Under the pieces are notes generated by a model. The model saw only the letters and a list, made by a program, of their open reading frames with translations, searched no databases and was not told where the DNA came from. The translations under genes were made by a program, and so were the position numbers. A DNA stretch of 18,664 bases, taken from WAPX01 sp964622075 (GTDB lineage: Archaea; Halobacteriota; Archaeoglobi; Archaeoglobales; Archaeoglobaceae). The first letter of the stretch is position 1. Each line of letters opens with the position of its first letter. Positions 13,730 through 18,664 of the stretch are shown here, one piece after another. The stretch lies in contig CAZUMR010000054.1 of NCBI GenBank assembly GCA_964622075.1, positions 1 through 18,664 of the forward strand. Direction: 5' to 3'.

Positions 13730-14212
13730 ATGGAGGATAAAAAAATTTCGGAGATGGCAGAACTTCTATTCAAGGGAGTCAAGATGCTTTCTCACCACTG
13801 CCCGGAATGTGGAGTTCCCCTGTTTCAGGACGGTGACAGAATATTCTGCCCCTCCTGTGGCAGGGATGTTATCTTTGAAAGTGAGGTAAAGGGAATGAAA
13901 AATGCTGAAAAGGCAGAGGTGAGGGAAGAGAAGGGTGAAGGTAGGGGAGAGACTGCAAAATCTCCAGTGGAAATAAAGGGGTCGGACACATCTGATGTGA
14001 AATGTGCGAAAACTCAAAGCTTTTCAAGCTCTGCAGATATGGATGAAACTCTTGAAAAAGCACTCTATCACCTATCCAGAGCAGCTTTAAAACTCTGTAC
14101 TTCTATAGAGGAAGAAAACGACTTTTCTCTACTGGAAAGGAAGATAAAAGCTTTAAAAGAGCTAACAGAGTCCGCTGAGAGGCTAATAAAGATTAAAGAG
14201 GTTTTCCAGTAG
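13730..14212 (+). CDS. Autoantigen p27 (Sjogren/scleroderma autoantigen 1) family zinc-ribbon protein
   Basis: A 160-aa soluble protein. The N-terminal helix ISEMAELLFKGVKML leads into a zinc ribbon with C24, C27, C40 and C43 (CPECGVPLF ... IFCPSCG), the hallmark of the archaeal and eukaryotic autoantigen-p27 family. Function is unsettled. A Lys/Glu/Ser linker (about 54-105) follows, then a C-terminal helical segment (106-160) with ALYHLSRAALKLCTSIEE. ATG 13730 has no clear ribosome site. The linker contains dispersed element copy D, translated as SPVEIKGS (residues 78-85). The stop codon TAG 14210-14212 lies inside copy E. Carrying two element copies in a coding frame is odd. Confidence 0.85.
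   Translation: MEDKKISEMAELLFKGVKMLSHHCPECGVPLFQDGDRIFCPSCGRDVIFESEVKGMKNAEKAEVREEKGEGRGETAKSPVEIKGSDTSDVKCAKTQSFSSSADMDETLEKALYHLSRAALKLCTSIEEENDFSLLERKIKALKELTESAERLIKIKEVFQ
13958..13982 (+). repeat. Dispersed 24-bp element, copy D (inside a coding region)
   Basis: Core 13963-13981 fits the consensus perfectly (GT/T subtype) and is followed by T. It lies in frame in the linker of the zinc-ribbon protein and is read without a stop. It is the only copy well inside a gene. Confidence 0.8.
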
Positions 14213-14224
14213 AAACAAAGGGGT
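14202..14224 (+). repeat. Dispersed 24-bp element, copy E (makes a stop codon)
   Basis: Core 14205-14223 has one departure from consensus, A for G at 14211. That base turns TGG into TAG, the stop codon of the zinc-ribbon gene. Confidence 0.8.
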
Positions 14225-14351
14225 GGGGGTGTTAGTTTTTAAATGCATCTAACAACCTTTCGGGTTTTCAGAGATTTTATTCCATGTTACGTCCATTTTA
14301 CCCACTCTTTCGCTAAAATTTATTATCTGGTTCGCCAAAACTGGGAGATCT

Positions 14352-14376
14352 AAATCTCCAGTGGAAACAAAGGGGT
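14352..14376 (+). repeat. Dispersed 24-bp element, copy F
   Basis: Perfect core 14357-14375 (GT/C subtype), identical to copy A, preceded by AAATC and followed by T. Confidence 0.85.
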
Positions 14377-14415
14377 CTCATCCCGAACGTATTATATCCA
14401 CCAATAACCTGACAC

Positions 14416-14439
14416 AATTTCCACAGGAAATAAAGGGGT
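14416..14439 (+). repeat. Dispersed 24-bp element, copy G
   Basis: Perfect core 14420-14438 (CA/T subtype), identical to copy B, with the dyad ATTTCC-ACA-GGAAAT. It lies 39 bases after copy F and 34 bases beyond the end of pelota. Confidence 0.85.
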
Positions 14440-14472
14440 ACCATACTGGTACGATCTCTGTCCATCCAAATG

Positions 14473-15516
14473 CTAACCAATTTCGAATCTCAGCAGGGCT
14501 GCAATACCTCCAAGGGCCATCAACCTCTTACCAGGTTCAAACTCGGTGCTCAATATAACGACCTTTCCCCTTGAGTTCTCAACTCTTTCAAGGAGAGAAT
14601 CAACGTCCCACTTCTCTCTTTCCTCTCTTAAAAATTCGTCCGCAACAAGCAGAACTTCAACCGCTCCATAATCGCATGCTTTCTTAACCTCATCTATTCC
14701 ATATGCTACCCTTTCACCTTTCGCTATCCTCTCCAGAAGCTCATCTATGTACCTGGCTTCCTCAGCAAGCCTGACATCTTTTACAATTCTTGAAATAACA
14801 CCCCTCTTCAGCACTTCAACGAAACCTCTAACTCCTATCGAGGAGACATCTGCAGTAACACTTTTCTTTGCAATTTCAGGTTCTTTTTCTTTTAAAAACT
14901 CGTAAAAATCATCTTTCGTAAATCCGGGCCCAGCTATTACGAGATATTTGAATTCAAGATTCTTCAAAGCGGACAGGACTTCTGAAAAGAACTCCAGCCT
15001 TGCGGAACTTTCCTTACCGTAACTCTTTCTTATGGAGAAAACTTCCTCTATTCCCCACTGCCTCAGCACTCCTATTACGGCGTCTCCCTCCTCTATAGTT
15101 AATACCGCAACTTCAGGCTGAGAACTTGCCTTAACGGCACTTTCAAGCCTTTCAAGCTGCTCCTTCTTCCACCTCTTTATCAGGCTGAGCTCTTTTCCAA
15201 CACTGATGTTCAAAGTATGATAGCCCGAATCCTCCACTCCTCCTACTATTTTCCCGGATATCCTGAGTCTGTTTGCAAATCTGTGAAACTCAACCTTCTC
15301 AACTTCAACTCCAAGTCTGACAGTAACCATCTCTTTGTCACTTCTGAGCTTGTCGCTGCTCTCGCTAACTCTTTTGGTTAGAGAGAACACGACATCTCCC
15401 GGTTCAATCATGTACTTTAAATGCCAGAGATCATCAAGACTCTCAGGGACGAGCTTGACCTCTCCCTCGACCTTTCCGTCCTTACCGGTTTTCAGTTTTT
15501 CTTCCACGACTTTCAT
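14473..15516 (-). CDS. pelA: mRNA surveillance protein pelota
   Basis: 347 aa, normal for archaeal pelota (the Dom34 homologue). It works with aEF1-alpha or ABCE1 to release stalled ribosomes. Domain 1 (1-130) has the Sm-like pattern SLDDLWHLKYMIEPGDVVFS. Domain 2 (about 135-260) resembles the eRF1 middle domain, with the conserved YLVIAGPGFTKDDFYEFL. Domain 3 (265-347) contains YGIDEVKKACDYGAVEVLL and VVILSTEFEPGKRLMALGGI. The GGQ motif of eRF1 is absent, as expected. ATG 15516 lies about 25 bases from a TTTATAAA box with no ribosome site, so the mRNA is probably leaderless. It is divergent from the ferredoxin gene at 15598. Confidence 0.97.
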   Translation of the reverse strand: MKVVEEKLKTGKDGKVEGEVKLVPESLDDLWHLKYMIEPGDVVFSLTKRVSESSDKLRSDKEMVTVRLGVEVEKVEFHRFANRLRISGKIVGGVEDSGYHTLNISVGKELSLIKRWKKEQLERLESAVKASSQPEVAVLTIEEGDAVIGVLRQWGIEEVFSIRKSYGKESSARLEFFSEVLSALKNLEFKYLVIAGPGFTKDDFYEFLKEKEPEIAKKSVTADVSSIGVRGFVEVLKRGVISRIVKDVRLAEEARYIDELLERIAKGERVAYGIDEVKKACDYGAVEVLLVADEFLREEREKWDVDSLLERVENSRGKVVILSTEFEPGKRLMALGGIAALLRFEIG

Positions 15517-15536
15517 TGATGGCAGGAGGGAAGAGC

Positions 15537-15544
15537 TTTATAAA
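15537..15544. promoter_or_regulatory. Palindromic TATA box between pelota and the ferredoxin operon
   Basis: TTTATAAA is its own reverse complement. Minus-strand initiation about 25 bases away would start at the pelota ATG (15516). Plus-strand initiation near 15566 would give the ferredoxin mRNA a leader of about 30 bases with ribosome site GAGGGGTG (15580-15587). One box could serve both directions. Confidence 0.55.
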
Positions 15545-15597
15545 TTGTTTAGGACATCCTTAAAGAAATCCTGCATGCTGAGGGGTGTTTCGATTTG

Positions 15598-15759
15598 ATG
15601 GTGGTTACCGAGAGGTGCGTTGGGTGTGCTACCTGTATGCTCATTTGCCCCAGGGATGCCATAAGGGTGGAGGGAAAGGCCGAAATAGATAGAAACATCT
15701 GCGAGGAATGCAAAAAGTGCATGATGTACTGTCCTCTGGAGGCCATAAGCTGCCTGTAA
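15598..15759 (+). CDS. Small 2[4Fe-4S] ferredoxin (53 aa)
   Basis: ATG 15598 follows GAGGGGTG at 15580-15587; TTG 15595 and GTG 15601 are close alternatives. The product has C7/10/13/17 and C35/38/41/45 in two CxxCxxCxxxCP motifs, the classical clostridial-type 2[4Fe-4S] fold, plus an extra C52 next to the C-terminus. At 53 aa it is at the short end of the family. The stop is 12 bases before the flavoprotein start, with that gene's ribosome site between them, so the two are an operon. It most likely donates electrons to, or takes them from, the flavoprotein. Confidence 0.92.
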   Translation: MVVTERCVGCATCMLICPRDAIRVEGKAEIDRNICEECKKCMMYCPLEAISCL

Positions 15760-15771
15760 GAAGGGGAGGAA

Positions 15772-16950
15772 ATGAAGGTCGCAGTGGTTGGTTCTGGACT
15801 TGGAGGATTGCTCTCAGCTGCGATCCTGTCTGAGAGAGGTTATGAAGTGGAGGTTTTTGAGAAACTTCCATTTATCGGTGGAAGGTTTACGAGTTTTAAC
15901 TATAGAGGTTACGAGATAAGCACAGGAGCTCTCCACATGATCCCTCACGGAAGTAAAGGACATCTGGCCAGACTTCTTAAGGAGGCTGGAGCCAGGATTG
16001 AGATAATAGACTCCAAGCCGGAGGGAACAGCTCTCTATAACGGAAAGGAAATTGAAATAAGAAGAAAGAACTTTCCTTTGAGATCAAAACTCTCTTTTGC
16101 TCTGCTGTGTCTCAAGAACAGGTTCAGGGAAGTCAGACTTTCGGAAGTTGAGGAAAAACTTGACAGCTTTAGTGCGGGATTTCTAAGAGCTTTTCTTGGA
16201 TGGTCTTTGAGCATAACTCCTGAGGAAACGACTCTCTCAAGGATATATCCGATATACAGGTCAACTCTTGAGCTTGGGGGTCCGGGTGTTCCTGCCGGGG
16301 GATGCAAGGCTGTTGTAAATGCTTTGGCTGAAGTAATAGAAAGCAACGACTGCAAAATAAGAAAGAACTGTAAGGTCAGGGCTTTGAGAAAGGAGGATTA
16401 TGGATTCAGCATTCATCTTGATAAAGAAGCAATGGCGTTTGATGCGGTTATATCAAACATAGGTCATGAGGAGACGGCTAAGCTCTGCTCTTACAGGGTG
16501 GAGAGCTGTGAACCAAGCTCGGGAGTGAAATATTCAATAGCGATAAAGCAGCCGTTTATAGAGCATACGGGAGTTCTCTTCACTCTTGGAACGAGGAGAA
16601 TAAGCGGCATGAATCAGGTTACGAATGCAGATCCCAACCTGGGTAAGGGACATTTCTTAATGGCTCACCAGCCCATGCTTACTACGAATGTCAAGTTTGA
16701 GATATCCGAGGGATTGAAGGACATAAAGGAGCTTTTAAAAGGGTACGACTACGAAATTCTTGCAATTCAGAGTTATAGCGACGGATGGCCCGTAAACAGG
16801 GCTAAAGCGGGGAGTGATGAAAGTGTCAGAACACCAGTCAGGGGAGTTTACGTGGTTGGGGATGGAGCTAAAGGGCAGGATATAGAAGTGGAGGGAATAG
16901 CTCTTGGAGTGGAAAAAGCTTTGAAAGAACTGGAAAGTTTCCTGATTTAA
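15772..16950 (+). CDS. FAD-dependent oxidoreductase, phytoene desaturase (CrtI)-like
   Basis: 392 aa. The N-terminal Rossmann motif is GSGLGG (7-12), with the ribose-binding E30 (VEVFEK) followed by PFIGGRFTSF, the dinucleotide-binding pattern of the CrtI/amine-oxidase superfamily. The C-terminal FAD motif GVYVVGDGAKGQDIEVEGIA (from about residue 360) is present. Length is below carotenoid desaturases (about 490 aa), suggesting a smaller substrate lid. ATG 15772 has a strong ribosome site AAGGGGAGGAA. Coupled with a ferredoxin, it could desaturate, isomerise or saturate an isoprenoid. A ferredoxin is known to support geranylgeranyl reductase in Methanosarcina, but that enzyme is a different flavoprotein family. 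Substrate is unknown. Confidence 0.85.
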   Translation: MKVAVVGSGLGGLLSAAILSERGYEVEVFEKLPFIGGRFTSFNYRGYEISTGALHMIPHGSKGHLARLLKEAGARIEIIDSKPEGTALYNGKEIEIRRKNFPLRSKLSFALLCLKNRFREVRLSEVEEKLDSFSAGFLRAFLGWSLSITPEETTLSRIYPIYRSTLELGGPGVPAGGCKAVVNALAEVIESNDCKIRKNCKVRALRKEDYGFSIHLDKEAMAFDAVISNIGHEETAKLCSYRVESCEPSSGVKYSIAIKQPFIEHTGVLFTLGTRRISGMNQVTNADPNLGKGHFLMAHQPMLTTNVKFEISEGLKDIKELLKGYDYEILAIQSYSDGWPVNRAKAGSDESVRTPVRGVYVVGDGAKGQDIEVEGIALGVEKALKELESFLI

Positions 16951-17008
16951 TTCAGGCTTGGATCGTTTAGTAACAGGACGGTGTATTTAATATGAAACGG
17001 TGAATGCG

Positions 17009-17704
17009 ATGAGTGAAGCGGAAGTAATCGTGCTTGAAAACGTAGTGAAGAGCTTTGGAAGAATAAAGGCTCTTGATGGAGTAAGTCTGAAGATAGGGAT
17101 GGGGGAAAAAGTGGCAATCCTCGGTCCCAATGGTGCTGGCAAGACAACTCTCGTCAGAATTGTAAGCGGGCAGACAAGGGCAACTTCTGGAAGGGTAGAG
17201 GTTATGGGCAGAAATCCAGCTACATTCAGCAGGGAGTTGAGGAGGAACATGGGGTTTGTTTCTCACAATCCAATGCTTTACGACGAACTGACAGCTTATG
17301 AAAACTTAAAATTCTATGCAAAACTATACGATGTGGATGATGGTAGAATTCCTGAATTACTGAAAAAAGTTAGACTTTATGATAGGAGACACAGCAGGGT
17401 CAAGACATTCTCAAGAGGTATGAAGCAGAGACTTGCAATAGCGAGAGCACTCCTCCACGATCCCGGAATTCTAATACTGGACGAACCCACATCTGGTCTG
17501 GATGTTGAAGGCAGGTTTGAGCTCCTGAATTATCTGAGAGCTTTTGAGGACAGGACAATAATTTTAACAACCCACAATCTGTGGGAAGCTGAAAAACTCT
17601 GTGACAGAGCGGTAATACTGATGAAGGGTAAAATCGTTGAAGAGTGCAGTACAAGAGAAGCGGAAAAAGTTTATCTAAAGCTTTGCGGGCTGGAATTCGA
17701 TTAA
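17009..17704 (+). CDS. ccmA: ABC transporter ATPase, CcmA-like (haem export / cytochrome c maturation)
   Basis: 231 aa from ATG 17009, with GGTGA at 16999-17003. GTG 17000 is the longer alternative. A TATA-like TATTTAAT at 16984-16991 suggests a leader so short that the start may be nearly leaderless. Walker A GPNGAGKTT is at 39-47, signature SRGMKQR at 135-141, Walker B ILILDEP at 154-160 and switch H189. The Q-loop region reads SHNPMLYDELTAYENLKFYA, matching the CcmA form (GH.P..ELTA.ENL.FY), where the usual glutamine is absent. CcmA powers CcmB(C) in system I cytochrome c maturation; the neighbour downstream is CcmB, which supports the call. Archaeoglobi of the iron-respiring type are rich in c-type cytochromes. 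Confidence 0.88.
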   Translation: MSEAEVIVLENVVKSFGRIKALDGVSLKIGMGEKVAILGPNGAGKTTLVRIVSGQTRATSGRVEVMGRNPATFSRELRRNMGFVSHNPMLYDELTAYENLKFYAKLYDVDDGRIPELLKKVRLYDRRHSRVKTFSRGMKQRLAIARALLHDPGILILDEPTSGLDVEGRFELLNYLRAFEDRTIILTTHNLWEAEKLCDRAVILMKGKIVEECSTREAEKVYLKLCGLEFD

Positions 17705-17764
17705 CCGGCTGATTTACGTCGGAAGTATGGTATCTGTCCAAGATTAAAATGTTGATTGCAGGTG

Positions 17765-17796
17765 TGGAATTTGATATAAATGGAATTTAATATAAG
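17765..17796 (+). repeat. 16-bp imperfect tandem duplication carrying TATA-like sequence
   Basis: TGGAATTTGATATAAA (17765-17780) is followed directly by TGGAATTTAATATAAG (17781-17796), 14 of 16 identical. Each unit contains a TATA-like segment, so the ccmB promoter may be doubled. Confidence 0.85.
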
Positions 17797-17826
17797 TATA
17801 AAAGCAGAAAGCGTTGCAGAATTTAG

Positions 17827-17850
17827 TAACGGTAAAGCTAACGGTAAAGC
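17827..17850 (+). repeat. 12-bp perfect tandem duplication
   Basis: TAACGGTAAAGC occurs at 17827-17838 and again at 17839-17850 with no gap. It lies in the presumed 5' leader of ccmB. Confidence 0.95.
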
Positions 17851-17869
17851 CAAGCTCGTAGCAATTGCT

Positions 17870-17891
17870 GATGCAGGGTGGATGCAGGGTG
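17870..17891 (+). repeat. 11-bp perfect tandem duplication doubling the ccmB ribosome site
   Basis: GATGCAGGGTG occurs at 17870-17880 and 17881-17891. Each unit carries AGGGTGG; the second copy is correctly spaced from ATG 17898. The longer frame back to TTG 17865 would translate this repeat and is less likely. Confidence 0.9.
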
Positions 17892-17897
17892 GATGAT

Positions 17898-18572
17898 ATG
17901 AGGTGTGGTGTAAAAAAGCCAAAGTTCGTTGAAATTGCATGGAAAGATCTGATTGTTGAGTTCAGGAGCAAATCAACTATCAGCCTTATGATTCTGTTTT
18001 CTCTCGTAACTTCAATGCTTTTCAGCATAACAGTTCCGGTTGCATATGCTCAGAGTATAGGGGCTTCTCTGCTGTGGTTAATTTTCATATTTGTGGGTAT
18101 GCTTGGTTACGCAAGGGCTTTCGTCAGGGAGGTGGAACTCGAAACTCTTGATGGATTAAAGCTTGCTCCTGTACACCCAGCAAGCATACTTGCCGGAAAG
18201 ATGCTGTACAACATAGTTCTGATGCTTTTGACTGAAGCAGTGGTTTTACCCGTTTTCATAGGTGTTTTTAATATGAGTATAGCCAGACCCTTGCTTTTTC
18301 TCGGGATAATAACTCTTGGCAACGCCTCATTTGCGGTTGCCATGTCCTCTCTTGCTGTTCTCGTGATAAAATCCCGCTCCAAGGAGTTACTTTTACCTGT
18401 AATTGCGTTTCCAGTGATTTTTCCAGTCGTTTCCTCCACAGTTTTTGCTCTTAACATGACCGTTAGCGGAAAGGTTAGCGGGATAACAGGGCCGATTAAG
18501 ATGGTACTTTCCTTTGCTGTTATAATTCTGGCAATAGCTTTTCTCACTTCGGAATACGTTTTTACCGATTAA
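17898..18572 (+). CDS. ccmB: CcmB-like haem exporter membrane subunit
   Basis: 224 aa from ATG 17898, which has the ribosome site AGGGTGG at 17886-17892. The family norm is about 220 aa, so the 11 extra residues from TTG 17865 are not needed. Six membrane segments are visible, including TISLMILFSLVTSMLFSITV, LLWLIFIFVGMLGYARAF and the final IKMVLSFAVIILAIAFLTSE. CcmB family signatures are KDLIVEFRSKSTIS near the N-terminus and REVELETLDGLKLAPVHPAS after the second segment (family form E...G.LE.LLLSP.....). It would form the transport complex with CcmA, delivering haem or reductant for cytochrome c assembly on the outside. It is separated from ccmA by 193 bases of duplicated sequence, an unusually large gap for this pair. 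Confidence 0.88.
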   Translation: MRCGVKKPKFVEIAWKDLIVEFRSKSTISLMILFSLVTSMLFSITVPVAYAQSIGASLLWLIFIFVGMLGYARAFVREVELETLDGLKLAPVHPASILAGKMLYNIVLMLLTEAVVLPVFIGVFNMSIARPLLFLGIITLGNASFAVAMSSLAVLVIKSRSKELLLPVIAFPVIFPVVSSTVFALNMTVSGKVSGITGPIKMVLSFAVIILAIAFLTSEYVFTD

Positions 18573-18580
18573 TTTATTTG

Positions 18581-18599
18581 TACAAAATTTTATTTTGTA
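18581..18599. promoter_or_regulatory. Perfect 8-bp inverted repeat after ccmB
   Basis: TACAAAAT (18581-18588) and ATTTTGTA (18592-18599) are separated by TTT, 8 bases after the ccmB stop. It is A/T-rich, so it is a weak hairpin but a good dyad. It could be an operator for the next gene or part of a T-rich terminator. Confidence 0.45.
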
Positions 18600-18655
18600 T
18601 TTGTAATTTCTATGTTTACTGTTTCTTAGTTTTAGTAAGTGTCAGGTGAGTCATT

Positions 18656-18664
18656 ATGATTAGT
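18656..18664 (+). CDS. Probable start of the next gene (partial)
   Basis: ATG 18656 follows AGGTGAG (18644-18650) at good spacing, and three codons (M I S) remain before the edge. By position after ccmA-ccmB it could be ccmC, but no sequence here shows that. Confidence 0.4.

Larger units (their letters stand above)
14213..14472. other. 260-base gap between convergent genes, holding element copies
   Basis: No gene is seen. The stretch holds the end of copy E and copies F and G. It separates the 3' ends of the zinc-ribbon gene (+) and pelota (-). An open frame starting inside copy F has no ribosome site and no family character. Confidence 0.7.

Noticed and set aside
14361..14558. 65-aa open frame starting in element copy F
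   Set aside because: No ribosome site, it runs into the 3' end of pelota on the other strand, and it has a low-quality composition.
17865..17897. N-terminal extension of CcmB from TTG 17865
   Set aside because: It would translate the 11-bp duplication and lacks a ribosome site; ATG 17898 has one and gives the normal family length.
1..18664. tRNA, rRNA, insertion sequence or transposase genes
   Set aside because: Nothing resembling conserved rRNA, a tRNA cloverleaf with a T-loop, or a transposase was found by eye; a tRNA scan was not possible.

Overview
The window looks like a chromosomal segment of a hyperthermophilic euryarchaeon of the Archaeoglobi (Ferroglobus/Geoglobus/Archaeoglobus type). 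Archaeal markers are pelota, a UPF0147 protein, an autoantigen-p27-type zinc-ribbon protein, TATA-box promoters, GTG/TTG starts with strong GGAGGTGAT-type ribosome sites, and oligo-T gene ends. A tungsten-type aldehyde:ferredoxin oxidoreductase, an archaeal phosphoribulokinase, CcmA/CcmB haem export and a CRISPR repeat that resembles Archaeoglobus repeats (from memory) fit that group. The genus assignment is inference.

Layout. 1-130: 3' end of an unidentified gene. 131-595: gene-free CRISPR leader. 596-1302: CRISPR array with ten perfect 30-nt repeats and one decayed terminal repeat, read left to right, with no cas genes in the window. 1518-3538: livH-livM, two permeases of a branched-chain-amino-acid-type ABC transporter, preceded by a dyad over the TATA region. 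3522-4115 (-): Cys-rich HEAT-like protein, convergent with livM. 4308-5318: phosphoribulokinase-like kinase. 5436-7653: four-cluster ferredoxin plus tungsten aldehyde oxidoreductase.

7931-13404: a four-gene signalling block. It consists of a CheY-like receiver, a free-standing FIST sensor, a three-PAS histidine kinase, and a PAS/GAF sensor that ends in a degenerate DHp-like hairpin (His replaced by Asp) with no ATPase domain. It looks like a split sensory system in which ligand binding, kinase, receiver and a kinase-dead partner are separate proteins.

13416-13676 (-) UPF0147 and 13730-14212 (+) zinc-ribbon protein are divergent. 14213-14472 is a gap holding repeat elements. 14473-15516 (-) is pelota. 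15598-16950 is a 53-aa 2[4Fe-4S] ferredoxin coupled to a phytoene-desaturase-like flavoprotein. 17009-18572 is ccmA and ccmB, separated by a stretch of serial tandem duplications. The window ends at the probable start codon of another gene.

The most unusual signal is a dispersed element of about 24 bp, seen seven times on both strands (near 137, 7726, 8402, 13958, 14202, 14352 and 14416). Its 19-base core is TCCA[CG][AT]GGAAA[CT]AAAGGGG, followed by T. Most copies lie at or just after gene 3' ends. Two copies contain the stop codon of the gene they touch, and in both cases a departure from the core creates that stop. I do not recognise this family.
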